DNA of 64,000 bases from Burkholderia pyrrocinia (GTDB lineage Bacteria > Pseudomonadota > Gammaproteobacteria > Burkholderiales > Burkholderiaceae). The translations under genes were made by a program, and so were the position numbers. Within the stretch, counting starts at the first letter, position 1. Every line of letters begins with the position of its first letter. Below the pieces are notes generated by a model, which worked only from the letters and a program-made list of their open reading frames with translations, was not told the origin of the DNA and searched no databases. Positions 19,146 through 27,145 of the stretch are shown in pieces. The stretch spans positions 434,001 through 498,000 of the forward strand of contig NZ_CP094460.1 in assembly GCF_022809715.1 (NCBI RefSeq), in the 5' to 3' direction.

Positions 19146-20329
19146 ACCCGACACAGGCGCCCGTCTATCTGTCGGCACTCGGCATGGTCAATGCGCTCGG
19201 CGGGTCCGTCGACGAGATCGCCGCAGCACTTTGCACCGGCGTGTCGCCAGGCATGGGCCCGCACGCGGCAGAACCCTCCCGCGGCTGGGTCGGGCAGGTG
19301 CGCTCGCCGCTCGATATCGCGCCGCCCGCGCAACTGACGCATTTCGACTGCCGCAACAACCGCCTGCTGCTGGCCGCGCTCGCGCAGATCGCGCCTGCCG
19401 TCGATGCGGTGGTGGCGCGTTACGGGCCGCGCCGGATCGGCGTCGTGATCGGCACCAGCACGTCCGGCATCCGCGCGGCCGAAGACGCGTTCGCGCAGCG
19501 AGCGGCGACCGGCGCGATGCCGCCCGGATTCGATTACCGGCAGATGGAGATCGGGACCGCCGCACCGTTCGTGCGGGCGGCGCTGGGCCTGGCAGGACCG
19601 GCCTATACGGTGTCGACAGCCTGCACGTCGAGCGCGAAGGCGTTCGCGGCGGCGCGTCGCCTGCTGCGCCTGAACCTGTGCGATGCGGTGATCGTCGGCG
19701 GCGCGGATTCGCTGTGCGAGATGACGTTGCAAGGCTTTGCGTCGCTCGAATCGGTCAGCCCGACGCGGACCAACCCGATGAGCCGTAACCGATGCGGGAT
19801 CACCATCGGCGAAGGCGCGGCCGTGTTCGTAATGAGCCGCGACGAAGCCGCGGTGCGGCTTGCCGGTGTCGGCGAATCGAGCGACGCGCATCACATCTCG
19901 GCACCGGACCCGGCCGGACTCGGCGCCGAGGACGCGCTGCGCGCGGCGCTCGCCGATGCGGGCGTGACGCCGTCCGCGATCGGCTACGTGAACCTGCATG
20001 CGACGGCAACGCGCCTGAACGACGAGATGGAAGCGCGCGTGACCGCGCGGGTGTTTCCCGCCGGCGTACCCGCGAGCGGAACGAAGCCGCTCACGGGGCA
20101 CCTGCTCGGCGCGGCGGGCGCGACCGAACTCGGATTCGGCTGGTTGACGCTCGCGCGCGGGGTGTCGCTGCCGGCGCACGTTTGGGACGGCGACGCTGAT
20201 CCGGCGTTGCCGGCGCTGGATCTCGTACAAACGGAACGCCGGCTGGCCGGCGATGCATCGGGACAGTATGTGATGAGCAATTCGTTCGCTTTCGGCGGCA
20301 GCAATGCCAGCCTGATCTTGGGGAGCTGA
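19142..20329 (+). CDS. apeO: Beta-ketoacyl synthase, ApeO-like elongating ketosynthase
   Basis: A 395-residue ketosynthase with a full catalytic triad: Cys161 in VSTACTSSAK, His286 in NLHATATRLND and His320 in LTGHLLGAAG. In ape systems ApeO works as a heterodimer with the chain-length factor ApeC, extending the aryl starter with malonyl units. Position directly before the dehydratase, reductase and second ketosynthase matches the canonical O-P-Q-R order. Start ATG 19142 overlaps the exporter stop (ATGA). Confidence 0.88.
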   Translation: MNPTQAPVYLSALGMVNALGGSVDEIAAALCTGVSPGMGPHAAEPSRGWVGQVRSPLDIAPPAQLTHFDCRNNRLLLAALAQIAPAVDAVVARYGPRRIGVVIGTSTSGIRAAEDAFAQRAATGAMPPGFDYRQMEIGTAAPFVRAALGLAGPAYTVSTACTSSAKAFAAARRLLRLNLCDAVIVGGADSLCEMTLQGFASLESVSPTRTNPMSRNRCGITIGEGAAVFVMSRDEAAVRLAGVGESSDAHHISAPDPAGLGAEDALRAALADAGVTPSAIGYVNLHATATRLNDEMEARVTARVFPAGVPASGTKPLTGHLLGAAGATELGFGWLTLARGVSLPAHVWDGDADPALPALDLVQTERRLAGDASGQYVMSNSFAFGGSNASLILGS

Positions 20330-20330
20330 C

Positions 20331-20834
20331 ATGCAGACCGGTTCGCTCACCGAAACGTTGCACGACGGTGCGGAGATCGCCGTTTGCGACGTGCTCGACG
20401 TGCTGCCGCATCGCGGCACGATGTTGCTGCTCGACGCGATCGAACGCTGTTCGGAAACGGCGATCGAGGTGGCCGCGAGCGTGCGCGACGATGCCTGGTA
20501 TGCCGGCGACGACGGTGCGATGCCGGCGTGGATCGGTATCGAGTTGATGGCGCAGGCGATTGCCGCGCACGTCGGGTTGCTCGCACGGCATGCGGGCGGG
20601 CGCGCGAAACCGGGCGTGCTGCTCGGCGCGAACCGGTACACCGCGCATCGGGCGGCGTTCGACGCCGGCACGGCATTGCGGATCACCGCGCGCGAATTGC
20701 TGCGCGGCGACGAAGGGCACGGCGCCTACGAATGCGCGATCCATGCAGGCGATCGGTGCTGCGCGGAGGCGATCGTCAAGGTGTACCAGCCGGACGATTT
20801 TCAGTCTTTTATCGAAGGGAGTTTCAACTCATGA
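20331..20834 (+). CDS. apeP: 3-hydroxyacyl-ACP dehydratase (ApeP-like)
   Basis: A 167-residue hotdog-fold dehydratase with the catalytic His27 in VLPHRGTMLLLD and the WIGIELMAQAIAAH helix. It removes water from the beta-hydroxy intermediate so that each elongation cycle leaves a conjugated double bond. It is the second dehydratase of the cluster besides the one fused to the ligase, as in other aryl polyene loci. It begins one base after the previous stop and overlaps the reductase gene by 4 bp. Confidence 0.87.
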   Translation: MQTGSLTETLHDGAEIAVCDVLDVLPHRGTMLLLDAIERCSETAIEVAASVRDDAWYAGDDGAMPAWIGIELMAQAIAAHVGLLARHAGGRAKPGVLLGANRYTAHRAAFDAGTALRITARELLRGDEGHGAYECAIHAGDRCCAEAIVKVYQPDDFQSFIEGSFNS

Positions 20835-21556
20835 CTCGGCGAGTACTCGTGACCGGCGCGAGCCGCGGTATCGGCCGGGCCGTTGCCATGCGCCTCGCGT
20901 CGGACGGCTTCTCCGTGACGGTTCACTGTCGCAGCGGTCGCGACCAGGCGGAAGCCGTCGCGGCCGCGATCCGCGAGCAGGGCGGCACGGCGGGCGTGCT
21001 GCAGTTCGACGTGCGCGACCGCACGGCCTGTCGGCAGCAGCTCGAGGCTGACGTGGCAGCGAACGGCGCGTACTACGGCATCGTGTGCAGCGCCGGCGTC
21101 ACGCGCGACGGCGCGTTTCCCGCGCTGACGGACGAGGACTGGGACGTCGTGATCGAAACCGGGCTGGACGGGTTCTACAACGTCGTCCATCCACTGACGA
21201 TGCCGATGGTGCGGCTGCGCGCCGGGGGCCGCATCGTGACGATCGCGTCGGTATCGGGCGTCATGGGCAATCGCGGACAAGTCAACTACAGCGCGGCGAA
21301 GGCCGGGTTGATCGGTGCGACGAAGGCGCTCGCGGTCGAACTGGCGTCGCGACGCATCACGGTCAATTGCGTTGCCCCCGGCCTCGTCGACACCGGCATG
21401 CTCGATGACGTACCGCTCGAGCACGCGCTGCAGACCGTGCCGATGGGACGTGTCGGCCAGCCCGACGAAGTGGCGGCGGTGGTCGGATTCCTGATGTCCG
21501 ATGCGGCGACCTATGTGACGCGGCAAGTGATCGGCGTCAACGGCGGGATGGTGTGA
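20831..21556 (+). CDS. apeQ: 3-ketoacyl-ACP reductase (ApeQ-like, FabG family)
   Basis: A 241-residue short-chain dehydrogenase. Cofactor motif TGASRGIG (residues 8-15) is of NADPH-preferring FabG type. Catalytic Ser140, Tyr153 and Lys157 are in IASVSGVMG and NYSAAKAG. It reduces the beta-keto group during polyene elongation. Start ATG 20831 sits in an ATGA overlap, and its TGA overlaps the next gene's ATG by one base. Confidence 0.92.
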   Translation: MTRRVLVTGASRGIGRAVAMRLASDGFSVTVHCRSGRDQAEAVAAAIREQGGTAGVLQFDVRDRTACRQQLEADVAANGAYYGIVCSAGVTRDGAFPALTDEDWDVVIETGLDGFYNVVHPLTMPMVRLRAGGRIVTIASVSGVMGNRGQVNYSAAKAGLIGATKALAVELASRRITVNCVAPGLVDTGMLDDVPLEHALQTVPMGRVGQPDEVAAVVGFLMSDAATYVTRQVIGVNGGMV

Positions 21557-22785
21557 TGAAGCGAGTCGTCGTGACGGGAATGGGCGGCGTGACCGCTTTC
21601 GGCGAAACATGGCCGGAAATCGAGGCGCGCCTGCGTGGCGGGCGCAACGCGGTGCAGCGCATGCAGGAGTGGGACTGCTACGAGTCGCTGCATACGCGGC
21701 TCGCGTGTCCGTTGCCGGGTTTCGCGGCGCCGGCATGGTACCCGCGCAAGAAGACCCGGTCGATGGGGCCGGTGTCGCTGTATGCGGTGCGGGCGAGCGA
21801 ACTCGCGCTCGCCGATGCCGGGCTCGCTGACGATCCGTCGATCAAGGACGGCCGGATGGGCGTCGCTTACGGCTCGTCGTCGGGTTCGGTCGAGCCGATC
21901 CGCGCGTTCGGCACGATGCTCGAGACCGGCTCGATGCGCGACGTGACGTCGAACAGCTACGTGCAGATGATGCCGCATACGACGGCCGTCAACGTCAGCC
22001 TGTTCTGGGATCTGAAGGGCCGCATCGTGCCGGCGTCGTCGGCGTGCGCGTCCGGCAGCCAGGCGATCGGTTACGCCTACGAGGCGATCGCGGCCGGCAA
22101 GCAGGCACTGATGCTCGCAGGCGGGGCCGAAGAGTTGTCGGGGCCGGCCGTCGCAGTGTTCGACACGCTGTATGCCACCAGTACGCGCAACGATGCCGCC
22201 GCACTGACGCCGCGGCCGTTCGACGTCGGCCGCGACGGTCTGGTCGTCGGGGAAGGGGCTGCGACGCTGGTGCTCGAGGAATACGAACATGCGCTCGCGC
22301 GTGGCGCGACGATCCATGCCGAGATCGTCGGCTTCGGCTGCAATTCGGACGGCGGACACATTACGCAGCCGACCGCCGAAACGATGGCGATCGCGATGCG
22401 GCTTGCGCTGCGCGACGCGTCGCTCGATCCGGCGGCGATCGCGTACGTGAATGCGCACGGCACGTCGACCGATCGCGGCGATGTCGCCGAGAGTCATGCG
22501 ACGGCATCGGTGTTCGGCGAAAACATGCCGATCAGTTCGCTGAAGAGCTATGTCGGTCATACGCTCGGCGCGTGCGGCGCGCTCGAGGCGTGGTGGACGA
22601 TCGAGATGATGAAGCGCAACTGGTACGTGCCGACGCTCAACCTCGATAACGTCGATCCGGCTTGCGCTTCGCTCGACTACATCGTCGGCGGCGCGCGCGC
22701 GATCGACGCGGAGTTCGCGATGAGCAACAACTTCGCCTTCGGCGGGATCAACACGTCGTTGATCTTCCGCAGGGGCGTCGCGTGA
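21556..22785 (+). CDS. apeR: Beta-ketoacyl synthase, ApeR-like
   Basis: A 409-residue homodimer-type ketosynthase with Cys164 in ASSACASGSQ, His301 in NAHGTSTDRGD and His335 in SYVGHTLGACG. By comparison with the described ApeO/ApeR pair, ApeR is the FabF-like enzyme thought to act alongside the ApeO-ApeC heterodimer. ATG 21556 is preferred; an in-frame GTG three bases earlier is possible. It ends in a GTGA overlap with a third ketosynthase gene. Confidence 0.88.
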   Translation: MKRVVVTGMGGVTAFGETWPEIEARLRGGRNAVQRMQEWDCYESLHTRLACPLPGFAAPAWYPRKKTRSMGPVSLYAVRASELALADAGLADDPSIKDGRMGVAYGSSSGSVEPIRAFGTMLETGSMRDVTSNSYVQMMPHTTAVNVSLFWDLKGRIVPASSACASGSQAIGYAYEAIAAGKQALMLAGGAEELSGPAVAVFDTLYATSTRNDAAALTPRPFDVGRDGLVVGEGAATLVLEEYEHALARGATIHAEIVGFGCNSDGGHITQPTAETMAIAMRLALRDASLDPAAIAYVNAHGTSTDRGDVAESHATASVFGENMPISSLKSYVGHTLGACGALEAWWTIEMMKRNWYVPTLNLDNVDPACASLDYIVGGARAIDAEFAMSNNFAFGGINTSLIFRRGVA

Positions 22786-24020
22786 GCGCAGCCGGTTACG
22801 CGCCGGCGCGCGTCGTCGTCACGGGGCTCGGCATCGTGTCGTGTCTGGGCAATTCGCTCGACGACGTGTCGGCCGCGCTGCGTGCCGGCCGCTCCGCTGT
22901 CCGTCGCGTCGACCGCTGGCGTGCACGCGGTTTCCGCAGCCAGGTCGCGGGCGTCGCCAGTGTCGATGCGGCTGCGCCGTTCGCGCGCAAGCACGAACGC
23001 TTCATGGGCGATACCGCCCGCTTCGGCGCGCATGCCGCGGCCGCGGCACTCCGCGATGCCGGGCTCGATCCCGCGACGCTGCGCTCGCCGCGCGCCGGCG
23101 CGATCATCGGCTCGGGCATCGGCTCGATGGCCGACTACGACGACGCGATGGCGATCGCGGCGCAGCGCGGGATCGACAAGACGCCGCCCTATATCGTCCC
23201 GCGTGCGATGAGCAGCACGGCGTCGGCGTGCGTCGCGCAGTTGTTCGGCATCGAGGGCGTGTCCTATTCGCCGTCTTCCGCGTGCACGAGCGGTGCGTTG
23301 GCGATCGGGCATGCGATGCAGCTGATCCGGTCGGGTTGCCAGGACATCGTGCTCGCGGGCGGCAGCGAGGCGCTCCACGACAACATGACGTTGATGTTCG
23401 ACGCGATGGGCGCGTTGTCGGCCGGTTACAACGACACGCCGACGCAGGCGTCGCGGCCATACGCGTGCGGCCGCGACGGCTTCGTGATCGCGTCGGGGGC
23501 GGGCATCCTCGTGCTCGAGTCGCTCGACCATGCACGCTCGCGCGGCGCGCGAATCTACGCGGAACTGACCGGGTTCGGCCAGGGCACGGATGGTGCGGGC
23601 ATGGCCACGCCGCACGCAGCGGGGATCGCGCGCGCGATCCGCATGGCGATCGAAGGCAGTGGACGACTGCCTGATTACGTGAACACGCACGCACCGTCGA
23701 CATCGCTTGGCGATGTCGAGGAGCTGAAGGCGCTTGCCGACGTGTTCGGCGGCCACGTGCCGCCGTTTTCGTCGACGAAAGGCATGACCGGTCATCCGCT
23801 CGGCGCGAGCGGGGCGCACGAGGCGATCTACACGATCCTGATGATGCGTGACGGCTTCGTTGCCGGCACGGCGGTCGAGGGCGAGCCCGATCCGGCGCTC
23901 GGACGGATGCCGCTGGTGCGCGAAGCACGCACCGCGCGGATCGAGCGCGCGCTGTCGATCTCGTTCGGGTTCGGCGGGAGCTGCGCAAGTGTGTTGTTGG
24001 ATGCCTGGAAAGGCGATTGA
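22782..24020 (+). CDS. Third beta-ketoacyl synthase of the cluster (FabB/FabF-like)
   Basis: A 412-residue complete ketosynthase with Cys168 in SPSSACTSGA, His303 in NTHAPSTSLGD and His338 in GMTGHPLGASG. All catalytic residues are present, so it is not a chain-length factor. FabB-like features include the SSACTSGALAIGHA stretch. It begins at GTG 22782 inside the stop of the previous gene, hence translationally coupled. The best known ape clusters list two active ketosynthases plus one chain-length factor. The role of this additional one is open: starter condensation or supply of the anchor fatty acid are possibilities. Confidence 0.87.
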   Translation: MSAAGYAPARVVVTGLGIVSCLGNSLDDVSAALRAGRSAVRRVDRWRARGFRSQVAGVASVDAAAPFARKHERFMGDTARFGAHAAAAALRDAGLDPATLRSPRAGAIIGSGIGSMADYDDAMAIAAQRGIDKTPPYIVPRAMSSTASACVAQLFGIEGVSYSPSSACTSGALAIGHAMQLIRSGCQDIVLAGGSEALHDNMTLMFDAMGALSAGYNDTPTQASRPYACGRDGFVIASGAGILVLESLDHARSRGARIYAELTGFGQGTDGAGMATPHAAGIARAIRMAIEGSGRLPDYVNTHAPSTSLGDVEELKALADVFGGHVPPFSSTKGMTGHPLGASGAHEAIYTILMMRDGFVAGTAVEGEPDPALGRMPLVREARTARIERALSISFGFGGSCASVLLDAWKGD

Positions 24021-24052
24021 AGTGAACCTACTGAGCTGAGAGGACAAGAACA

Positions 24053-24478
24053 ATGAAGCAGAAAGCACATCTGGCCGGCATGCTGATCGCGGCGACGTTG
24101 TTGACGGGCTGCGGCACCGTGGTTCGTTCGCTGCCGCTGCCCGCGTCGGCGACGGCGCCGGATGCGTCGGGTGTCAGCCTGTATTTCGGAGCGCAAGCTC
24201 ATCCGGCAGTGAAGACCAGCATCGGCCCGCGTTCGGAGTCGGTGCGCGTGCGGCGTGCGACCGAAGCGGAACAGCCGACGTGCGAACAGGCGTTGAGCAC
24301 GGCGCTGGACCGTCTGCGCGAATATGCGAAGAATCATGGCGGGAATGCGGTCATCAACGTGACGACGCGCTTTCACGACAAGCGTTCCGATTCGACGACC
24401 GAGTACACCTGCGGCGTGAGCGGCAGCGCCGGCGCGATCGCGGTGTCCGGCGACGTCGTGCTGCTCGACAAGCAATGA
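24053..24478 (+). CDS. Small lipoprotein at the end of the aryl polyene operon
   Basis: A 141-residue predicted outer- or inner-membrane lipoprotein: signal peptide with lipobox LLTGC (Cys20). The mature part shows YFGAQAHP, a central Cys (PTCEQAL), KNHGGNAVINV and a C-terminal DSTTEYTCGVSG block followed by a hydrophobic Gly/Ala/Val end. The same blocks are present in the next gene, so the two are paralogues. Proteins of this kind are sometimes annotated as excinuclease subunits, which nothing in this sequence supports. Function unknown; location suggests a role in placing or shielding the polyene lipid. SD GAGAGGA lies upstream. Confidence 0.8.
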   Translation: MKQKAHLAGMLIAATLLTGCGTVVRSLPLPASATAPDASGVSLYFGAQAHPAVKTSIGPRSESVRVRRATEAEQPTCEQALSTALDRLREYAKNHGGNAVINVTTRFHDKRSDSTTEYTCGVSGSAGAIAVSGDVVLLDKQ

Positions 24479-24491
24479 CACGGAGGACGGC

Positions 24492-24926
24492 ATGAAATAC
24501 CGGATTGCATTCTCGCTGCTCATCGGCACGTTGGCGATGTCGCAGGCTCATGCGCGCGATTCTGTCGGCAACTATCCGATCGAGAGCGCGATGACGAGCG
24601 AGGGCGACACGCTCGGCGGCGATGTCGCGCTCTATTTCGGCGATCAGTCGCACCCGAAGATCGTCAAGTCGTACGGCACCTTCGCGACCAACAAGAAGAC
24701 CAACGCGTTCGGCAAGAGCGATGAGGCCGCGTGCCAGCACGTGTTCCTGTCGGCGGCACTCGAGCTTCAAGCGCGAGCGCGGAAGGAGGGCGGCAACGCT
24801 GTCGTCGGGATCAAGAGCAACTACCGGAACGTGTTGCGCAGCAGTACGACCGACTTTACCTGCGGTGCGGGCGCATTCGTGGCCGGCGTGGCGCTGACGG
24901 GCGAGGTCGTGACGCTGAAGCACTGA
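24492..24926 (+). CDS. Small secreted protein, paralogue of the preceding lipoprotein
   Basis: A 144-residue exported protein with a classical signal peptide (MKYRIAFSLLIGTLAMSQAHA, cleavage near residue 21) but no lipobox Cys. It shares YFGDQSHPK, AACQHVF, KEGGNAVVGI and SSTTDFTCGAG with the gene before it, including two conserved Cys that could form a disulfide. It ends with GEVVTLKH, like GDVVLLDKQ in the paralogue. Function unknown. It is the last plus-strand gene before a bidirectional terminator. Confidence 0.8.
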   Translation: MKYRIAFSLLIGTLAMSQAHARDSVGNYPIESAMTSEGDTLGGDVALYFGDQSHPKIVKSYGTFATNKKTNAFGKSDEAACQHVFLSAALELQARARKEGGNAVVGIKSNYRNVLRSSTTDFTCGAGAFVAGVALTGEVVTLKH

Positions 24927-24940
24927 CGCGCGGCGGGCGA

Positions 24941-24980
24941 GCCTGAACGAGGGCCGCCCGATGGCGGGCCCCGTTCAGGC
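24941..24980. terminator. Bidirectional terminator hairpin between the aryl polyene operon and the methyltransferase gene
   Basis: Long inverted repeat with outer arms GCCTGAACG (24941-24949) and CGTTCAGGC (24972-24980), and a GC-rich inner stem around a GAT loop. It lies between convergent genes, and its right arm includes the last codons of the minus-strand gene. No long T tract follows. Confidence 0.65.
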
Positions 24981-25694
24981 CGGCTTGCGTGCGGCGACGT
25001 TGACGAGCGTCTCGCGACGCTTGCCGGGCTTCGGGCGGTGCAGGCCGATACGTTCGAGCAGGCCGAAGTCTTTCGCGCGGCTCCACCACAGATACGGAAA
25101 CGACACGTTTCGGGCGTCGAACGCGAAGCCGGTTTCACGCAGCATCGCGAGATAGCCGTCCGCGCTTTTCTGAACCTGCATAGGATGTCGAAACAACAGC
25201 CGGATGACCCACGACTTGATATAGGCATCGGTCGACTCGGCGAACAGCAGCACGCCGCCCGGCTTCAGCACGCGATGGAACTCGGCCAGCGCACGTTCCT
25301 GTTCGACGAGGTGATGGAAGGTCTGGTGGCAGAAAACGACGTCGACGCTTGCGTCGGCGAGCGGAATGCTCGCGCAATCGGCATGCCGCAATTCGACGGG
25401 GGCACCGCAATGCCGGGCTGCTTCCGACGCGTGCGCAAGCGATTCGTCGTGGCAGTCGATCCCGACGATCTTGCCGGGAGCGAACGCGTCGTTCAGCAAG
25501 CGAAACGACTTGCCTTGTCCGCAGCCGGCATCGAGGATGACGGGCGATTTCGGCAACGGCGCCGCGACGAGCCGCTTCAGGTCATTGATGGCCACGCGAA
25601 GCACATGATGTTCCCAGGTGTGCGTGCGAAGAAACCAGATGCCGAATGCGGTTTCGGGAACGTAAGTGGACGTGCGCGTGCGATAAGCGGTCAT
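24975..25694 (-). CDS. SAM-dependent class I methyltransferase (aryl polyene tailoring)
   Basis: A 239-residue Rossmann-fold methyltransferase. SAM-binding motif I is LDAGCGQGKS (about residues 54-63), the acidic motif II lies near GIDCHDES, and motif IV is DVVFCHQTFHHL followed by LKPGGVL. It resembles the methyltransferases of aryl polyene clusters that methylate the aromatic head group (the E. coli product has a methylated 4-hydroxyphenyl end). It is divergent from the flavoprotein gene, so the pair probably share a promoter region at 25695-25798. Substrate is inferred from context. Confidence 0.87.
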   Translation of the reverse strand: MTAYRTRTSTYVPETAFGIWFLRTHTWEHHVLRVAINDLKRLVAAPLPKSPVILDAGCGQGKSFRLLNDAFAPGKIVGIDCHDESLAHASEAARHCGAPVELRHADCASIPLADASVDVVFCHQTFHHLVEQERALAEFHRVLKPGGVLLFAESTDAYIKSWVIRLLFRHPMQVQKSADGYLAMLRETGFAFDARNVSFPYLWWSRAKDFGLLERIGLHRPKPGKRRETLVNVAARKPA

Positions 25695-25798
25695 GTGCCT
25701 TTCGTTGGTATCTTTTGTTGAACGGTTATTGTAGTTTGCATCGCCGAATTGCGGCGTAAAGAATCAACCTGCCCGATGAACCGGGATGGAAGGCAAGC

Positions 25799-27058
25799 AT
25801 GAATGAAATGAAATCGGAATCGGTCGACGTTGCGATCATCGGCGCAGGACCTGCCGGCGCGGTTGCAGCGGGGCTGTTGCGCAAGGCCGGACGGTCGGTG
25901 CTGGTGCTCGAGCGCCAGCACTTTCCGCGCTTCTCGATCGGCGAAAGCCTGCTGCCGCAGAGCATGGATTATCTCGACGAGGCCGGCATGCTGCAGGCGG
26001 TCGTCGAGGCAGGGTTCCAGTTCAAGAACGGCGCGTACTTCGTGCATCGCGACCGGATGTCGTCGTTCGATTTTCGCGAGAAGTTTACGGAAGGATGGGG
26101 GACGGCGTATCAGGTCGAGCGCGCCACGTTCGACGACGTGCTGATTCGCTGCGCGGCTCGGCAAGGTGCCGACGTGCGATTCGGCCACACGGTGCGCGCG
26201 TTTGTGCCGGGCGATCGCCCGACGCTCGAGGTCGTGGACGAAGCCGGGTGCGATTACCGCGTGCACGCGTCGTTCGTGCTCGATGCAAGCGGATTCGGCA
26301 GGGTGCTGCCGCGCCTGCTCGATCTCGAGGCGCCGACGCGGCTGCCGATGCGCGCGGCGATCTTCTCGCACGTCGAGGATCGCTTGCCCGCGGGATCGAC
26401 CGATCGCGACAAGATCTGCATCGCGGTGCATCCCGAGCGGCGCGACGTGTGGTTCTGGATGATTCCGCTGACGAACGGACGCTCGTCGGTCGGTTGCGTG
26501 GCGGAGGCCGCTTTCCTCGACGTGCCGGACACGCATCGAGAAGAACTGCTGCGCGAGTTGCTGCAGACCGAACCCACGCTGGCGCGCCTCGTCGGCAGCA
26601 AGCCGTTCGTGATGCCGGTGCGGCACATTGGCGGCTACGCGTCGAACGTCGAGCGCCTTCACGGTCCCGGTTACGCGTTGCTCGGCAATGCGGGCGAGTT
26701 CCTGGACCCGATCTTCTCGTCGGGCGTGACGATCGCGCTGCGGTCGTCCCATCTGGCGGTCGCGACGCTCGAGCGCCACCTGCGCGGCGAGACGGTCGAC
26801 TGGCAGCGCGACTACGGCACGCCGCTGCGCAAGGGAATCGATACGTTCCGCGCATTCGTCGAACGCTGGTATTCCGGCGATCTGCAGGACATCGTCTTCC
26901 ACGAGGACAAGGCGCCGGAAGTCAAACGGATGATCTGCTCGATCCTGGCCGGCTACGCATGGGACGAGTCGAATCCGTTCGTGCGCGAGCCGGCGCGTGG
27001 TCTCGATGTGCTTGCCGAAATCTGTCGCTCGGCCCGGCCGGAGCAGCGCGCCGATTGA
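25799..27058 (+). CDS. FAD-dependent oxidoreductase with flavin-dependent halogenase motifs
   Basis: A 419-residue flavoprotein. The dinucleotide-binding motif GAGPAG is at residues 15-20, followed by FSIGESLLP (45-53). It also has the two motifs used to tell flavin-dependent halogenases from monooxygenases: WFWMIP (WxWxIP, Trp218-Pro223) and FLDPIFSSG (FxxPxxSxG, 301-309). Lys76 in GFQFKNGA lies where halogenases keep their catalytic lysine. A role in halogenating the aromatic head group is therefore plausible: xanthomonadins are brominated and some flexirubins chlorinated. Non-halogenating reductases of the same superfamily remain possible. The gene follows SD GGAAGG and ends before a strong hairpin. 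Confidence 0.85.
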   Translation: MNEMKSESVDVAIIGAGPAGAVAAGLLRKAGRSVLVLERQHFPRFSIGESLLPQSMDYLDEAGMLQAVVEAGFQFKNGAYFVHRDRMSSFDFREKFTEGWGTAYQVERATFDDVLIRCAARQGADVRFGHTVRAFVPGDRPTLEVVDEAGCDYRVHASFVLDASGFGRVLPRLLDLEAPTRLPMRAAIFSHVEDRLPAGSTDRDKICIAVHPERRDVWFWMIPLTNGRSSVGCVAEAAFLDVPDTHREELLRELLQTEPTLARLVGSKPFVMPVRHIGGYASNVERLHGPGYALLGNAGEFLDPIFSSGVTIALRSSHLAVATLERHLRGETVDWQRDYGTPLRKGIDTFRAFVERWYSGDLQDIVFHEDKAPEVKRMICSILAGYAWDESNPFVREPARGLDVLAEICRSARPEQRAD

Positions 27059-27096
27059 ACGGTTCCGCTGAAGATCGTCGGCAGATGAGCAAATGC

Positions 27097-27129
27097 GGGG
27101 GCGCCGCGCACGTCATGTGCGGCGCCCCC
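27097..27129. terminator. Bidirectional terminator hairpin between the halogenase-like gene and the GH3 gene
   Basis: Inverted repeat of about 13 bp: GGGGGCGCCGC... pairing with GTGCGGCGCCCCC around a GTCAT loop, with a short bulge on the left arm. It sits between convergent genes (27058 and 27146). There is no T run, but the stem is very stable. Confidence 0.6.
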
Positions 27130-27145
27130 GTCGGTTCATCGACGC

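Larger units (their letters stand above)
8031..27058. other. Aryl polyene (xanthomonadin/flexirubin-type) biosynthetic gene cluster
   Basis: Seventeen plus-strand genes from 8031 to 24926 run nearly without gaps, most starting inside or next to the previous stop codon. A divergent methyltransferase and flavoprotein pair follows. Gene content and order (chain-length factor, acyltransferase, two carrier proteins, membrane protein, ligase, dehydratase, GT/acyltransferase, thioesterase, LolA, MMPL exporter, KS, DH, KR, KS) match the ape clusters of Escherichia and Xenorhabdus. Those make a polyunsaturated aryl carboxylic acid anchored to an outer-membrane lipid. Extras here are an aromatic ammonia lyase, a third ketosynthase and the flavoprotein. 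Confidence 0.93.

Noticed and set aside
24053..24478. Database-style label excinuclease subunit for the small lipoprotein
   Set aside because: No UvrA/B/C feature is present; the protein is a lipoprotein of about 120 mature residues paralogous to the next gene.
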